A DNA stretch of 64,000 bases from the NCBI GenBank assembly GCA_025356445.1, contig JANXSZ010000001.1, positions 62,001 to 126,000 on the forward strand. The letters run 5' to 3'. The first letter of the stretch is position 1. Every line of letters starts with the position of its first letter. This DNA is from Betaproteobacteria bacterium. GTDB lineage: Bacteria > Pseudomonadota > Gammaproteobacteria > Burkholderiales > Burkholderiaceae_C. The position numbers were made by a program, and so were the translations under genes. Positions 17,507 through 28,544 of the stretch are shown piece by piece. The notes under the pieces are model-generated. The model did no database searches. It was not told where the DNA came from and saw nothing but the letters and a program-made list of their open reading frames with translations.

Positions 17507-17533
17507 TACTGAACTGAAAAAAGGAATAGCACC

Positions 17534-20500
17534 ATGAAACGGATGCTGATTAACGCCACCCAGCCCGAAGAGCGCCGCTTGGCCATTGTGGACGGGCAAA
17601 AACTGCTCGACTACGAAATCGAAATCGAAGGCCGTGAACAGCGCAAGGGCAACATCTACAAAGCGGTCGTGACCCGTGTAGAGCCTTCGCTGGAAGCTTG
17701 CTTTGTCGATTACGGCGAAGATCGCCACGGCTTTTTGCCGTTCAAAGAAATCTCGCGCCAGTACTTCGCCCAGGGCGTACCTGCGGGCCAAGCCCGTATC
17801 CAGGACGTGATCCGCGAAGGCAACGAGCTGCTGGTGCAGGTTGAAAAAGAAGAGCGCGGCAACAAAGGCGCAGCACTGACGACCTTCGTGTCACTGGCCG
17901 GCCGCTATGTCGTGCTGATGCCCAACAACCCCCGTGGCGGTGGTGTATCGCGCCGCATCGAGGGTGAAGACCGGGCCGAGCTCAAAGAAGCGATGGACCA
18001 GTTGGAATACCCCAATGGCATGTCCATCATTGCGCGCACCGCAGGCATTGGCCGCAACGCGCCCGAATTGCAATGGGACTTGAACTACCTGCTGAAACTC
18101 TGGACGGCGATTGACGGCGCTGGCAAAGGCGGCAAAGGCGCGTTCCTGATTTACCAAGAATCCAGCCTCGTGATCCGCGCCATCCGCGATTACTTCAGTG
18201 CGGACATTGGCGACATCCTGATCGACACGGACGACATTTACGAACAAGCGCAGCAGTTCATGCAGCATGTGATGCCCGAGCAAGCCTCGCGGGTCAAACG
18301 CTACCGCGACGACGCACCGCTGTTCAGCCGCTTCCAGATCGAACACCAAATCGAATCCGCCTACGCCCGCACGGTGCAACTGCCCAGCGGCGGCGCGATC
18401 GTGATCGACCACACCGAAGCGCTGGTCAGCGTGGACGTGAACTCAGCCCGCGCCATCAAGGGCGGCGACATCGAAGAAACCGCCACCCGCACCAATCTGG
18501 AAGCCGCTGACGAAGTGGCCCGCCAGATGCGCTTGCGCGATTTGGGCGGTCTGATCGTGATCGACTTTATCGACATGGAAGAAAGCCGCAACCGCCGCGA
18601 CGTGGAAAACCGCCTGCGCGACGCGCTGCGCCAAGACCGCGCCCGCGTGCAGTTTGGCACCATCAGCAAATTCGGCCTGATGGAAATGAGCCGCCAGCGC
18701 CTGCGCCCGGCCCTCTCCGAAGGCGCGTCCATCCCCTGCCCGCGTTGCGGCGGTGCCGGACATATCCGCGACACCGAATCCAGCGCACTGCAAATTTTGC
18801 GCATCATCCAGGAAGAATCGCTCAAAGACAGCACCGCCAGCGTGCTGTGCCAAGTGCCCGTGGACGTTGCCAGCTTCTTGCTCAACGAAAAGCGCACCGA
18901 AATCGCCAAGATTGAGATGAAGCAGCGCATCAATGTGCTGATGGTGCCCAACAAAACACTGGAAACACCAAACTACCGTTTGGAGCGCCTCAAGCATGAC
19001 GATCCACGCCTGGACAACATCGAAGCCAGCTACAAACTGGCTGACGAGATCGAAGACCCAACCGCTGTGACGCGCCGCTCGCAAGAGCCAACCAACAAAC
19101 AAACGCCGATCATCAAAGGTGTGTTGCCCGATGCGCCCGCCCCCCAGGCGACAGCTCGCCCACCGGCACGCTCGCCAGGTCAAGGTCATGCGCCTAACCA
19201 GCCTCATGGGCAGGCTGCATCGGCAGAGAAAGCTACTAAAACTGTAGCGGTTTCACCAGCAGTTGCACCTACCCCGGTGACTGCGCCCAGCGAAACCGGC
19301 TTCTTTGGCTGGGTCAAAGGTCTGTTCAGCGGCAAGCCCGCAGCAGCACCCGTCAGCGCCCCGCCAGTGGTCGCCGTCAAAACAGACGCGCCACCAGCAG
19401 TCGCTGCACGTAACGGAGCCGACAGCCCGTCCCAAGGCCAAGGCCGCAATGAAGGACGTGGCGGCGAGCGCAGCCGTGGGGACCGTAACCGCGGTGGCCG
19501 TGGCCGCAACGAAGGTAACCGCGATGCCGCTCGGGATGGCAATCCAGAAGCACAACGTGACATGGCTCCCCGTGAAGGTGGACGTGACAACCAACGCGAA
19601 ACAGGTCGGGAAATTGGTCGCGAAGCCGGTCGTGACAGCTCCCGTGAAGCAGGCCGTGAAGGCCTACGTCGTGAACGTGCCCCGCGCGAAGACCGCCCAA
19701 GTCGCCCACAAGGCAACCGCACCCATGGCAATAACGCCAACGCCACAGAAAACGGTGCAGGTCAGCCCGTAGCCCTGGCATCTGATGCTGCTTTGGCCAT
19801 GGACGCCGTGTCCGGTATGCCATCGCAACAGGGTGACGAGCAACGTCCTCCCCGCACCGATGGTCGCCGCCCCCGTGGTGAAGGTCGCCCGCGTGGTGAG
19901 CCTCGTCCTGAAGGCGAAGCACGTCCGGATGCCCGTCCTGAAGGCCGTGGCGAGCGCCGTCCTCGCCGGGACCGTGAAGCGGGCCTGGGTGACAACGCGG
20001 CACCGCGCGTCACCACCGAAGAGCAGTTCAACCCAGAAGCAGCACCTGTGCAAACCCCTGTGGCTGAAGACCGCCCTGCGGGTCGCAGTTATTTCACAGT
20101 CGCGCCGGCTACAGTACCTGCCGTGGTACCTTCAGCACCCGCCTCTCAAGGTATGGACGGTGAAGCAACCCACCCCGCGCCAACAGAGCGCCATGCCCAG
20201 CATGACGACCCCGTCAGCGTAGACGAAAACGGGAACCCCATCGTTCCTGCCACCGATGAGCAAGGCCGCCGCGAACGCCGCCCCCGTGACCGCTATGGTC
20301 GCCAGCGCCGTGATGGTCGCAGCAACCGCAGCGATAACGCCGTGGAAGGCCAAGCATCTGCTGAAAACAGTGAGGAGCGTGGTGTTCCACACAATGCTCC
20401 TCAAGACCAGAGCCATCGGGTGAATGAAGGTGGACACGACGTCAACAGTGCCCCCCTTCAGCCCGTGATGGTTGCTGCGCCCATGGCCGCACCCGTCACA

Positions 20501-20917
20501 GCACCGGTGGCATCAGCGCCAGCGGTGACGGCGCCTGTGGCCGTGGCAGTTGAAGCACCAACGCCTGCGCCTGTTACTGCACCTGCACCGGTTGTGAACG
20601 TGCCCGTGTTCGTGCCTTCAGCAGCACCCGCACCTCAAACGTCCGCCGCACCTTCAGGATCAGGGATGCCTAAAGTGCAAACCTTCGCTCTGCCGCTGAC
20701 CGACATGGTCGCTGTGGCAGAAGGTGCAGGTTTGCAGTGGGTGAATTCCGATGCCAGCAAAATCGCCAGCGTGAAAGCAGCGATTGCAGCGGAACCCGCA
20801 CCGGTACGCGTACCCCGTGAACGCCCACCCGTGGTGATTCTGGACGAAGGCCCATTGGTGCTGGTCGAAACCCAGCGTGATTTGAGCCAACTGGCATTCC
20901 CGTTCAAGCAGGAATAA
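17534..20917 (+). CDS. rne: Ribonuclease E
   Basis: Essential endoribonuclease and scaffold for RNA decay and rRNA/tRNA processing. The catalytic half (about residues 1-520) shows the S1 domain ([23 protein letters not shown]), the 5'-sensor and RNase H-like region, the DNase I-like site with [11 protein letters not shown] carrying metal-binding aspartates, and the zinc-link [11 protein letters not shown]. The C-terminal 600 residues look disordered: Pro/Ala/Val-rich linkers, an Arg/Gly/Glu/Asp-rich stretch of REAGRE-type repeats (about 635-800, presumed RNA binding), and a final conserved tail ending LAFPFKQE. It contains the dispersed palindrome at 19232-19248. A bidirectional terminator follows. 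Confidence 0.96.
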   Translation: MKRMLINATQPEERRLAIVDGQKLLDYEIEIEGREQRKGNIYKAVVTRVEPSLEACFVDYGEDRHGFLPFKEISRQYFAQGVPAGQARIQDVIREGNELLVQVEKEERGNKGAALTTFVSLAGRYVVLMPNNPRGGGVSRRIEGEDRAELKEAMDQLEYPNGMSIIARTAGIGRNAPELQWDLNYLLKLWTAIDGAGKGGKGAFLIYQESSLVIRAIRDYFSADIGDILIDTDDIYEQAQQFMQHVMPEQASRVKRYRDDAPLFSRFQIEHQIESAYARTVQLPSGGAIVIDHTEALVSVDVNSARAIKGGDIEETATRTNLEAADEVARQMRLRDLGGLIVIDFIDMEESRNRRDVENRLRDALRQDRARVQFGTISKFGLMEMSRQRLRPALSEGASIPCPRCGGAGHIRDTESSALQILRIIQEESLKDSTASVLCQVPVDVASFLLNEKRTEIAKIEMKQRINVLMVPNKTLETPNYRLERLKHDDPRLDNIEASYKLADEIEDPTAVTRRSQEPTNKQTPIIKGVLPDAPAPQATARPPARSPGQGHAPNQPHGQAASAEKATKTVAVSPAVAPTPVTAPSETGFFGWVKGLFSGKPAAAPVSAPPVVAVKTDAPPAVAARNGADSPSQGQGRNEGRGGERSRGDRNRGGRGRNEGNRDAARDGNPEAQRDMAPREGGRDNQRETGREIGREAGRDSSREAGREGLRRERAPREDRPSRPQGNRTHGNNANATENGAGQPVALASDAALAMDAVSGMPSQQGDEQRPPRTDGRRPRGEGRPRGEPRPEGEARPDARPEGRGERRPRRDREAGLGDNAAPRVTTEEQFNPEAAPVQTPVAEDRPAGRSYFTVAPATVPAVVPSAPASQGMDGEATHPAPTERHAQHDDPVSVDENGNPIVPATDEQGRRERRPRDRYGRQRRDGRSNRSDNAVEGQASAENSEERGVPHNAPQDQSHRVNEGGHDVNSAPLQPVMVAAPMAAPVTAPVASAPAVTAPVAVAVEAPTPAPVTAPAPVVNVPVFVPSAAPAPQTSAAPSGSGMPKVQTFALPLTDMVAVAEGAGLQWVNSDASKIASVKAAIAAEPAPVRVPRERPPVVILDEGPLVLVETQRDLSQLAFPFKQE
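19232..19248 (+). repeat. Dispersed palindrome GCTAY-N7-RTAGC, copy in rne
   Basis: Perfect 5-bp arms GCTAC and GTAGC around TAAAACT. It encodes ATKTVA in the disordered linker between the catalytic and scaffold halves of RNase E. Confidence 0.7.
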
Positions 20918-20961
20918 GCCAGACGACGCCAGGCCTGCGCAACAGGTCTGGCACACTGAAC

Positions 20962-20998
20962 AAAAAAGGCCTGTTGATACCGATCAACAGGCCTTTTT
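20962..20998. terminator. Bidirectional terminator between rne and hemY
   Basis: Perfect 11-bp stem GGCCTGTTGAT / ATCAACAGGCC with an ACCG loop, preceded by AAAAAA and followed by TTTTT, so it can serve both the plus-strand rne and the minus-strand hemY. Confidence 0.92.
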
Positions 20999-21130
20999 GC
21001 TGTGCGCTACTGCGTGCTACTGAACCGTGTGAAGCTGATCGTTATGCCATTTCTCTGGGCGGGGAACCACAGGCCGTGCCAGAACACGGTAAGGGGAAGG
21101 CTAACGACATGAATGTATGTGTGACGTGGA

Positions 21131-22414
21131 TTAATCCTGCGCCGCCTGCTGCCAAGCCTCTAGCGCCGCTTGGCTGTCGCCACGCTGCTCCGCCAGCTGT
21201 GCACGGGCCTTCCAGGCGCTGCGCAGCAAGCCTGCGTCGCTCAAGCCCTGCGCAGTGGCCTGGGCCATCAATTGCTGAGCTTTGCCCCAGAGTTGGCGCT
21301 GCATGCAGGCCATACCGACCAGGTACTGCAAATCGGCCAAGCGTGGATACTTCTGTTGCAGCGCTTCCAAACGGGCCAGCCACGGTGCGTCCAAAGTGCC
21401 TAAGGTGGCCTCAATGGCACGCACCAGCTTGAAGCGCCAGTGCTCGCCAAAGCGCTCGGCAAAGCCCAAAGGATTTGCCGCCATTTGCTCCCAAATTGGC
21501 AGCAGCCAAGCCCGTGCCAATGCACCCTCCCCTTGCAAGACCAAGAGGCGTTGAGCGGCTTGTACCGCCAGTTCTGGCATGGCGCGCTCGCTGGGTGTCA
21601 GCTCAGCCCAAATACGCTGCAACTGGCTGCTGTCATGTGCCGTGTTGATGAATTCCAGGGCCAGCCCGCGCACCATCACACGAGCAGCATCAGGCGAGAA
21701 CGCACGGTGTTTAGCCAGCAAGCGGGCGGTGTCCAGTGCCTGTTCGCTTTGGCCCGCTAAACGCGCCGCCTTGAGTTTGATACGCAGCGCCAGCGTGCGA
21801 CGGGCCACGCCTTGGGGCAACTCGGCAAGGCGGTTCAGCGCTTCTTGAGGCTCACGGTCTTCCAGCGCCCAGCGGGCAGCGCGCAGTTGCGTGCCTTCGT
21901 GGGTTTCTTGGCTGACCACGCCGGGCCATTCGGTTTTAAGTGCAAGCTGCAGGTGTGCATCGCGCGAGACTTTGTCCTGCAAGGCTTGGGCACTTTCAGC
22001 CACCAGCAAATGCGACAAAGCAGTCAGCTGTGCAGCGTGAGGCGGCGGTTCGCTGGACGCAGACAGCGCCCGCTCTTGGGCCAAGGCCGCTTCAGCCGAT
22101 TTTCGGGCACGTAAAAAACGGCCTGCAACCAAATGCGAAATGGCGTCAAGCAAAGCGGCGTGCATGGCGCGCTCCTTTTGCTGCGCCCGCCAAAAGCGCG
22201 CCTGACGTGGCAAATCCAGCAAAGCCACGATGCCGCGTAACGCCAAATGCAGCACCACCATGGTGGCCACCAGCGACAGCAGCACCAGATTCAAGGAGAA
22301 ATCGACCCGGTACGGCGGCCAAAACAGCGTGACCGTGCCCTGGTTGTTACCGGCAAAGAGCGCAATGGCCACGGCAATGCCGAACAGGGCCAGGAACCAT
22401 AAAGCAGCGCGCAT
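21131..22414 (-). CDS. hemY: HemY-family heme biosynthesis TPR membrane protein
   Basis: 427-residue inner-membrane protein with two N-terminal transmembrane segments (LWFLALFGIAVAIALFA and LVLLSLVATMVVLHLAL) and a long helical C-terminus of tetratricopeptide type. This is the proteobacterial HemY encoded with hemCDX; it is not the Bacillus HemY oxidase. Its role in late heme synthesis is not settled, with a scaffolding function for the heme enzymes suggested for the family. It lies 13 bases downstream of hemX and is the last gene of hemC-hemD-hemX-hemY. Confidence 0.92.
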   Translation of the reverse strand: MRAALWFLALFGIAVAIALFAGNNQGTVTLFWPPYRVDFSLNLVLLSLVATMVVLHLALRGIVALLDLPRQARFWRAQQKERAMHAALLDAISHLVAGRFLRARKSAEAALAQERALSASSEPPPHAAQLTALSHLLVAESAQALQDKVSRDAHLQLALKTEWPGVVSQETHEGTQLRAARWALEDREPQEALNRLAELPQGVARRTLALRIKLKAARLAGQSEQALDTARLLAKHRAFSPDAARVMVRGLALEFINTAHDSSQLQRIWAELTPSERAMPELAVQAAQRLLVLQGEGALARAWLLPIWEQMAANPLGFAERFGEHWRFKLVRAIEATLGTLDAPWLARLEALQQKYPRLADLQYLVGMACMQRQLWGKAQQLMAQATAQGLSDAGLLRSAWKARAQLAEQRGDSQAALEAWQQAAQD

Positions 22415-22427
22415 GGTGTCAGCCTGC

Positions 22428-23612
22428 TTATCGACCAGCCGCTGCCGTAGCCAGCGCGGTCAAGGTGTCGTCCACGCGGGGTAACTCCACCGTTTTCATT
22501 TGAACCTGCACCTGGGCGAGCAGGGCGGTGGCCGTTTGCGTGCGGCGTGCGGAGGTGTCGAAGTAGCGGTTCATCAGCATGGCGGCCATGGCCACATCGG
22601 CGCGGGACGAGTCCATTTGCCGCGCCAAAAGCCCTAACCGGGCATTGAGCAATTTCAGCTTGAGGTTTTCGCGCACAAAGAACGATTGCTCCGGCGACAG
22701 CAACGCCGCTTCGGGCTGGGCAATGCGACTGACACGCACCAAGTGGCGGGCTTCGTCCAGCAAGGCGTTCCAACTGCGCAGCACCCACACCACCGCCAGG
22801 TTGGCGTTGAACGCGGCGGCAGCAGAGGACGCTACCGAAGCCGGTGTCGAGGCTGTTCGTTTGGTCAAAGGAGCGGTGGAGGGTGAGACCACTTGCGCAG
22901 CTTCAGCTTGGCCCTTCATGACCGCCACCGCGTTGGCCAGCGGCAATTCATCAGCCAGGCGGGTCAACTCGTCCAGGCGGGTCAGCAGGCTGGCGGTGTC
23001 GGAAACGGTGGCCGCTTTGACGCGGGCAATGTCACGGGTAATGGCGCGTTGCAGCGGCACCAAGCGCGGCTGGGCGGAGCGGGTAACGCGCTGCTCAGCT
23101 GTCTTCAACGCAGCCAGCAAAGGCTCAACGCTGCCAGCGAGTTGCGCCTGCTGCTGGGCTAGCCGCAGCGCAGACTCCATGTCCACCACCAGATTTTCGT
23201 CCCGCGAGCGCGACAGGCTTTGCATCAGCTCTTCGAGTTGACTGCGCTGCAAAGACACCTCACTCAGCCTCGCTTCCGACACCGCCACGCGGGCGGCGGT
23301 TTCGCGCACCAGCTCCTGAGCCTCTTTGGCGATGGTACGGGCCTCGGCAGCTTGCTTGCCTGCATCGGCACTTTGGCGGGCCAGTTGCTCCTGGATGTTC
23401 GATAATTTTTGCCACAACAAGCCGCTGGCACCCAATGACAATGCACAGACAGCTATACAAACCATAGCAACAGGACTGCGCAGCGACGCTGCAACAGCGG
23501 TTGTGGCCAGTGGGTCAGGCGTGGGTACAGCTGACGTATCAGGGGCTGCACCAGCGGGGAACGGTGCAGCAATCGGAGGGATTTCAGAGGCTGGGGCAGA
23601 CGCGGGGTTCAT
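22428..23612 (-). CDS. hemX: HemX membrane protein (no methyltransferase domain)
   Basis: 394-residue protein: a Pro/Ala-rich cytoplasmic N-terminus, one transmembrane segment at about 35-60 (VAMVCIAVCALSLGASGLL), a coiled coil with many Ala/Glu/Gln heptads (about 65-140), and a helical periplasmic domain. Members are often labelled uroporphyrinogen-III C-methyltransferase, but no SAM-binding tetrapyrrole methylase motif is visible, so that activity should not be assumed. The start is the ATG at 23612 that overlaps the hemD stop by one base (TGATG); an upstream extension in frame would run deep into hemD. A copy of the dispersed palindrome falls in the membrane segment (23452-23468). Confidence 0.9.
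   Translation of the reverse strand: MNPASAPASEIPPIAAPFPAGAAPDTSAVPTPDPLATTAVAASLRSPVAMVCIAVCALSLGASGLLWQKLSNIQEQLARQSADAGKQAAEARTIAKEAQELVRETAARVAVSEARLSEVSLQRSQLEELMQSLSRSRDENLVVDMESALRLAQQQAQLAGSVEPLLAALKTAEQRVTRSAQPRLVPLQRAITRDIARVKAATVSDTASLLTRLDELTRLADELPLANAVAVMKGQAEAAQVVSPSTAPLTKRTASTPASVASSAAAAFNANLAVVWVLRSWNALLDEARHLVRVSRIAQPEAALLSPEQSFFVRENLKLKLLNARLGLLARQMDSSRADVAMAAMLMNRYFDTSARRTQTATALLAQVQVQMKTVELPRVDDTLTALATAAAGR
23452..23468 (-). repeat. Dispersed palindrome GCTAY-N7-RTAGC, copy in hemX
   Basis: Perfect 5-bp arms GCTAT and ATAGC around seven bases (ACAAACC on the plus strand). On the coding strand the flanks are TT on the left and TG on the right, as in other copies. It encodes part of the transmembrane helix of HemX. 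Confidence 0.7.
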
Positions 23613-24406
23613 CACATGGATTTTATCGACGCCAGCACCGCGTCCAGACCAGGGCGTGACTCGCAAACAACACCAAAACCCGCATTGCGTGCCGCTTGTG
23701 CGATGCGCGGGTGCGTGGCGACCGCGCGAGCGTGTGCCCAGACCTGGTGCGGCAGCCATTGCTGCAAATTGGCAATGGCTTCAGAACTGCTGAAAACCCA
23801 AACCGCAGCGGCATCGGTGGAAGCCAGAGCATGCGCACGTTGGGCCGCTGTCCAAGAGGGCATATCTCGCTCGTAAGCCACCACAAAATCAACACTTACA
23901 CCCTGCGCTTGCAGCTGCTGCGCTAACCAGTCACGTCCCGCCATGGCCCCTTGCGCATCACTGCCGCGCACGATGAGAACACGACGCAAGCCCGCCAATT
24001 GCCCCTGCACCCGCTGCCACAGCGCTTCAGAATCGAGCTGGGCCGATTGCGCATCAGGCGCGTCAATGTGGCCTGCGTCCATGCCAGCACGCCAAAGGGC
24101 CTGGGTGGTACCGGGGCCAGTTGCCCATGCCCGCCATGAAGCCGGGTTTAACGCGCCAGTCCCCTCAAGATGGGCACTGGCAGCACTGAAAAAATGAGCG
24201 ACAGCATGGGCACTGACAAACATCACTGCTTGGTAAGTACCGATCTGCGCCCAGGCTGCGGCCAGCGTATCGGGGTTGCGCGTCGGGCGAACAGCGATCA
24301 ATGGCAACGCCACAGCGGGCCAGTTCTGCTGCGCCAACGCGTCTGCCCATGCCGTGGCATCAGGCTCGGGGCGCGTGACGATCAGCAGGGGCTTGGCCGT
24401 CACCAT
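23612..24406 (-). CDS. hemD: Uroporphyrinogen-III synthase
   Basis: Cyclises hydroxymethylbilane with inversion of ring D to give uroporphyrinogen III. The 264-residue protein shows the weakly conserved HemD layout: PLLIVTRPEPDATAWADAL at the start, the domain link with PDAQSAQLDSEALW, VLIVRGSDAQGAMAGRDWLAQQL and the late VWVFSSSEAIANLQQWL with HPRIAQAARNAGF. I start it at the ATG at 24406, the first plausible start before that core; an in-frame extension to 24508 would overlap hemC. It starts 22 bases after hemC and overlaps hemX by one base. Confidence 0.92.
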   Translation of the reverse strand: MVTAKPLLIVTRPEPDATAWADALAQQNWPAVALPLIAVRPTRNPDTLAAAWAQIGTYQAVMFVSAHAVAHFFSAASAHLEGTGALNPASWRAWATGPGTTQALWRAGMDAGHIDAPDAQSAQLDSEALWQRVQGQLAGLRRVLIVRGSDAQGAMAGRDWLAQQLQAQGVSVDFVVAYERDMPSWTAAQRAHALASTDAAAVWVFSSSEAIANLQQWLPHQVWAHARAVATHPRIAQAARNAGFGVVCESRPGLDAVLASIKSM

Positions 24407-24428
24407 CACACAGCGCTCGTCCACCCGG

Positions 24429-25385
24429 TCAGCGGGCACCACCGGCACGCAAAGCAGCCGCAGTGCGCGTACCCAGCGCTTGCGCATCGGCCAATGTGGC
24501 CACGGCAACGCAGCCTTGCGCCGTCACCAAATCCGCGCTGCCTTCGGGGTCGCCCCAGGCCACGTCCAGGCTCAGTTGATGGCCGTTCACCGTGGCATAA
24601 GCCGCCAAGGGCATGGAACAGCTGCCCCCCATAGCGCGGCTGACAGCCCGCTCTGCAGCCACCCTCAACCACGTAGGCTGATCAGCCAGGGGAGCCAAGG
24701 CCGCCACCAGATCAGCACGGTCGGCCCGCACTTCAATGCCCAGCGCGCCCTGCCCTGCGGCGGGCAACATCTCGGTAGGTTCAAACACATGGTGGATGCG
24801 GTCGGCCAAGCCCAGGCGCTTCAAGCCCGCAGCAGCGAGCACGATGGCTGCATAGTGGCCCTCGTCGAGCTTGCGCAAACGGGTGTCCAGATTGCCACGC
24901 AGGGGTTCAATGCGCAAATCCTCACGCCCCAACTGCGCAAACCGTTGGCGTAACAGCACGGTGCGGCGCAGGCTGGAAGTCCCCACCACCGCGCGTTGCG
25001 GCAAATCCTGCAGACCCGCCTTGCGGGGCAACTGAGGTGACTGCGGCAGAACCAAAGTGGCCAGATAAGGCGAGACCAAGGCATCACGCGGGTCTTCGCG
25101 TTCCATCACACAGGCCAACGCGAAACCTTCGGGTAAGTCCATCGGCACGTCTTTGAGCGAATGCACGGCGATATCGGCGCGACCTTCTTCCAGCGCGGTT
25201 TCCAACTCTTTCACGAAAAGGCCCTTACCACCGACTTTGCTCAGCGAGCGGTCCAAAATCTGATCGCCCTTGGTGGTCATGCCCAACAAGGTGACGTGGT
25301 GGCCCAGGACTTCTAAACGGGCTTTAACATGCTCGGCTTGCCACAAGGCAAGGCGGCTTTCTCGGGTGGCAATAACGATATTCAC
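24429..25385 (-). CDS. hemC: Porphobilinogen deaminase (hydroxymethylbilane synthase)
   Basis: Polymerises four porphobilinogens into hydroxymethylbilane. The 318-residue enzyme opens [20 protein letters not shown] and has the invariant [18 protein letters not shown] and [14 protein letters not shown] segments, [14 protein letters not shown], and the cysteine in [12 protein letters not shown] that carries the dipyrromethane cofactor. The start is a GTG at 25385, which fits the family N-terminus better than an upstream ATG in frame. It is the first gene of the heme cluster and is divergent from ppc, about 100 bases apart. Confidence 0.95.
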   Translation of the reverse strand: MNIVIATRESRLALWQAEHVKARLEVLGHHVTLLGMTTKGDQILDRSLSKVGGKGLFVKELETALEEGRADIAVHSLKDVPMDLPEGFALACVMEREDPRDALVSPYLATLVLPQSPQLPRKAGLQDLPQRAVVGTSSLRRTVLLRQRFAQLGREDLRIEPLRGNLDTRLRKLDEGHYAAIVLAAAGLKRLGLADRIHHVFEPTEMLPAAGQGALGIEVRADRADLVAALAPLADQPTWLRVAAERAVSRAMGGSCSMPLAAYATVNGHQLSLDVAWGDPEGSADLVTAQGCVAVATLADAQALGTRTAAALRAGGAR

Positions 25386-25489
25386 AGCAGTAACCGATAG
25401 GTAATTTTGGATCGACGGTGATGCTAGCATGGCCCTTGCTTACCGCCTCTTCTGGTGCCCTCTGCCGTTGCCCTCTTTGTGTTCGCCAA

Positions 25490-28420
25490 ATGAAAAAACC
25501 AATGACCTCCTCTGCTGACGCCTCCGCCGCCCTGCCCGCCGTAGCCAAGTCCAAAAAAGCGAAAACGCCCCCCGTGGCGGTGACCACCCTGACAGCCCCC
25601 CAAGCGGCTGAGCCCATCACCCGCAAACGCACCAACAAAGACCAGCCGCTGATTGACGACATCCGCATGCTGGGCCGGCTGCTCGGTGACGTGATCCGTG
25701 AACAAGAAGGCGCTGAAGCCTACAACCTGATTGAGCAAATTCGCAAACTCTCGGTCGCCTTTCGCCGTGATGCCGATCAGGAAGCCGACAAGGCGCTGAA
25801 AAAGCTGCTCAAAGACCTCTCAGGCGACCAGACCGTCAGCGTGGTGCGTGCCTTCACCTACTTCAGCCACCTGGCCAATCTTGCCGAAGACCGCCACCAC
25901 ATCCGCCGCCGCACCATCCATGAGCGTGCCGGCGACACCCAGGAAGGCAGCATCGAAGTGGCGCTAGCGCGCTTGCGATGGGCAGGTATAGCACCTAAAA
26001 CCATAGCAAACACTTTGGCACAAAGCCATGTGTCACCCGTACTGACGGCCCACCCCACAGAAGTACAGCGCAAGAGCATTTTGGATTCCGAGCGCAGCAT
26101 CGCACTGCTGCTGACCGCACGTGACGAGATCAACGCCCGCCTGACGACTGGCTTGAAAGACGCACTGGCACCCAAGGAACTCGCTGCAAACGAAGCTCAA
26201 ATCCGTGCCAAGGTCGTGCAGCTGTGGCAAACCCGGCTGCTGCGCTTCTCGAAATTGACCGTGGCAGACGAGGTGGAAACGGCGCTCAGCTACTACGAAG
26301 CCACCTTTCTGCGCGAGATTCCCAAGCTCTACGCTTCACTGGAAGCCGAGCTGGGTAACAACACCATCGCCAGCTTCCTCAAAATGGGTCAGTGGATAGG
26401 CGGTGACCGGGATGGCAACCCGAACGTCAGCGCAGCTACCCTGGAATACGCACTGCGCCGCCAAGCCGAGGTGGCACTGCGTCACCATTTGACGGAAGTG
26501 CATTACCTCGGGGGCGAACTGTCGCAATCAGCCCGCTTGGTGGACGTGTCACCCGAGATGCAAGCCCTGGCTGAACATTCACCGGATCTGAGCGAGCACC
26601 GCAAGGACGAACCCTACCGCCGTGCGCTGACCGGCATCTACGCCCGCTTGGCCGCCACACTGAAAGACCTGACCGGGGGCGACGCTGCCCGCCATGCCGT
26701 AGCCCCGCAAAACGCCTACCTCAAGTCAGAAGACCTGCTGGCCGATTTGCGCACCATTGACGCGTCACTGCGCCATCACCACGGCGCGGCGTTGGCGGTA
26801 CAGCGCTTGCGACCCCTGATGCGCGGCGTGGAAGTGTTTGGCTTTCACCTGGCCACCGTTGACCTGCGCCAAAGCTCGGACAAGCACGAAGAAGTCATCG
26901 CTGACCTGCTGGCCACAGCGCGCATCGAAGCCAACTACGCCGGGCTGGACGAAGAGGCTAAACGCACACTGCTGCTGGGGTTGCTGAACGACGCTCGCCC
27001 GCTGCGGGTGATGAGCGCCACCTACACCGAACTCACGCTGAAAGAGCTGGCCATTTTTGAAGCGGCCAAACGTGCCCGCGAACGCTACGGCGTGCAGGCC
27101 ATTCGCCACTACATCATCAGCCACACTGAAACGGTCAGCGATTTGCTTGAAGTGCTGCTGCTCCAAAAAGAGGTGGGACTGCTGCGCGGTACGTTGGACG
27201 CGCAAGCCACCGTCGATTTGATCGTCTCGCCACTGTTCGAAACGATTGAAGATTTGCGCAACGCCGCGCCCATCATGCGGGCCTTTTACGCTCTGCCCGG
27301 CATCGCCGCGCTCATCAAACGCTCAGGCGCTGAGCAAGACATCATGCTGGGCTACAGCGACAGCAACAAGGACGGCGGCATCTTCACCAGCAACTGGGAG
27401 CTGTACCAGGCTGAAATCGCGCTGGTCAGCTTGTTTGATGAGTTAGCCAATGCCTACAACATCCAACTGCGGATGTTCCATGGCCGGGGCGGCACCGTGG
27501 GCCGGGGCGGTGGTCCCAGCTACCAAGCCATTTTGGCGCAACCCCCCGGCACCGTGCGCGGGCAAATCCGCCTGACGGAACAGGGCGAAGTGATTGGCTC
27601 CAAATACGCCAACCCGGAGATCGGCAGACGCAACCTGGAAACCTTGGTCGCCGCCACCCTGGAAGCCACGTTGCTGCAACCCACCAAACCGGCTACAACC
27701 CCGTTTTTACAAGCGGCCGAAAAGCTGTCGCGCGCCAGCATGGGTGCCTACCGGGCGCTGGTGTACGAGACACCGGGCTTCACGGAATATTTCTTCAGCT
27801 CCACACCCATCCGTGAAATTGCAGAGCTGAACATCGGCTCGCGTCCCGCTTCACGCAAAGCCAACCAGCGTATTGAAGACCTGCGCGCCATACCCTGGGG
27901 CTTCAGCTGGGGCCAGTGCCGTCTGACCCTGCCGGGCTGGTATGGCTTTGGCAGTGCCGTCGCCGCTTTCCTGGAAGGCGACAAGGGTAAAAATGACGCC
28001 AAAGCCAAGACAGAAGCGCTGGCCTTGCTACAAAAAATGTACCGCAACTGGCCGTTCTTCCGCACGCTGCTCTCCAACATGGACATGGTGCTGGCCAAGA
28101 GCGATCTGGCCCTGGCTTCGCGCTACGCTGAGATGGTGGACGATGCCAAGCTGCGCAAAAAAATCTACACCCTGATCGACGCCGAATGGCACCGCACCGC
28201 CGATGCACTGACGCAAATCACAGGCGACAAACAGCGCCTGGCAGGCAATGCAGCGCTGCAACGCTCCATCAAACACCGCTTCCCCTACATCGACCCCTTG
28301 CACCATTTGCAAGTGGAACTGGTACGCCGTTACCGGGGTGGACAAACGGACGAGCGGGTGCAGACAGGTATCCACATCTCGATCAACGGGATTGCGGCTG
28401 GGCTGCGCAATACGGGCTGA
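25490..28420 (+). CDS. ppc: Phosphoenolpyruvate carboxylase
   Basis: Anaplerotic fixation of bicarbonate onto phosphoenolpyruvate to give oxaloacetate. All signature sites are present over about 976 residues: [16 protein letters not shown] with the catalytic histidine, [32 protein letters not shown], the glycine-rich [14 protein letters not shown], and the C-terminal RNTG. The first 60 residues are Lys/Ala-rich and variable. The start is uncertain between the ATGs at 25490 and 25502; neither has a strong ribosome-binding site. A degraded copy of the dispersed palindrome lies just before the HPTE motif (25991-26007). Confidence 0.96.
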   Translation: MKKPMTSSADASAALPAVAKSKKAKTPPVAVTTLTAPQAAEPITRKRTNKDQPLIDDIRMLGRLLGDVIREQEGAEAYNLIEQIRKLSVAFRRDADQEADKALKKLLKDLSGDQTVSVVRAFTYFSHLANLAEDRHHIRRRTIHERAGDTQEGSIEVALARLRWAGIAPKTIANTLAQSHVSPVLTAHPTEVQRKSILDSERSIALLLTARDEINARLTTGLKDALAPKELAANEAQIRAKVVQLWQTRLLRFSKLTVADEVETALSYYEATFLREIPKLYASLEAELGNNTIASFLKMGQWIGGDRDGNPNVSAATLEYALRRQAEVALRHHLTEVHYLGGELSQSARLVDVSPEMQALAEHSPDLSEHRKDEPYRRALTGIYARLAATLKDLTGGDAARHAVAPQNAYLKSEDLLADLRTIDASLRHHHGAALAVQRLRPLMRGVEVFGFHLATVDLRQSSDKHEEVIADLLATARIEANYAGLDEEAKRTLLLGLLNDARPLRVMSATYTELTLKELAIFEAAKRARERYGVQAIRHYIISHTETVSDLLEVLLLQKEVGLLRGTLDAQATVDLIVSPLFETIEDLRNAAPIMRAFYALPGIAALIKRSGAEQDIMLGYSDSNKDGGIFTSNWELYQAEIALVSLFDELANAYNIQLRMFHGRGGTVGRGGGPSYQAILAQPPGTVRGQIRLTEQGEVIGSKYANPEIGRRNLETLVAATLEATLLQPTKPATTPFLQAAEKLSRASMGAYRALVYETPGFTEYFFSSTPIREIAELNIGSRPASRKANQRIEDLRAIPWGFSWGQCRLTLPGWYGFGSAVAAFLEGDKGKNDAKAKTEALALLQKMYRNWPFFRTLLSNMDMVLAKSDLALASRYAEMVDDAKLRKKIYTLIDAEWHRTADALTQITGDKQRLAGNAALQRSIKHRFPYIDPLHHLQVELVRRYRGGQTDERVQTGIHISINGIAAGLRNTG
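25991..26007 (+). repeat. Degraded dispersed palindrome in ppc
   Basis: Reads GCACC-TAAAACC-ATAGC followed by AAAC: the right arm and loop fit the family, the left arm has two changes. The coding stretch gives APKTIA, without an obvious length change relative to other PEP carboxylases. Confidence 0.4.
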
Positions 28421-28462
28421 TCGGAAGGCGGTTGCACTGTCACTAAAAAGCGACATGGTGTG

Positions 28463-28491
28463 CTGACGCCATGCAGTGCCGTCACTAGAAT
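28463..28491 (+). promoter_or_regulatory. Candidate sigma-70 promoter of the outer-membrane barrel gene
   Basis: CTGACG (28463-28468) and TAGAAT (28486-28491) are separated by exactly 17 bases, each close to consensus, 54 bases before the ATG at 28545. Confidence 0.5.
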
Positions 28492-28544
28492 CAAACGATA
28501 GGCTTTGGCCTTCTTTCTTTAACTACCGTTTGCAAAGGCCTCTC

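Larger units (their letters stand above)
16899..17533 (+). promoter_or_regulatory. rluC-rne intergenic region; structured rne leader
   Basis: This 635-bp gap holds no convincing gene. It contains three strong hairpins (17096-17117, 17183-17203, 17471-17506), a copy of the dispersed palindrome (17253-17275), and an AAGGAA ribosome-binding site before the rne ATG. In E. coli the rne leader is a long structured RNA through which RNase E cleaves and represses its own message; the arrangement here is consistent with a similar role, though the structures need not be homologous. Confidence 0.6.
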
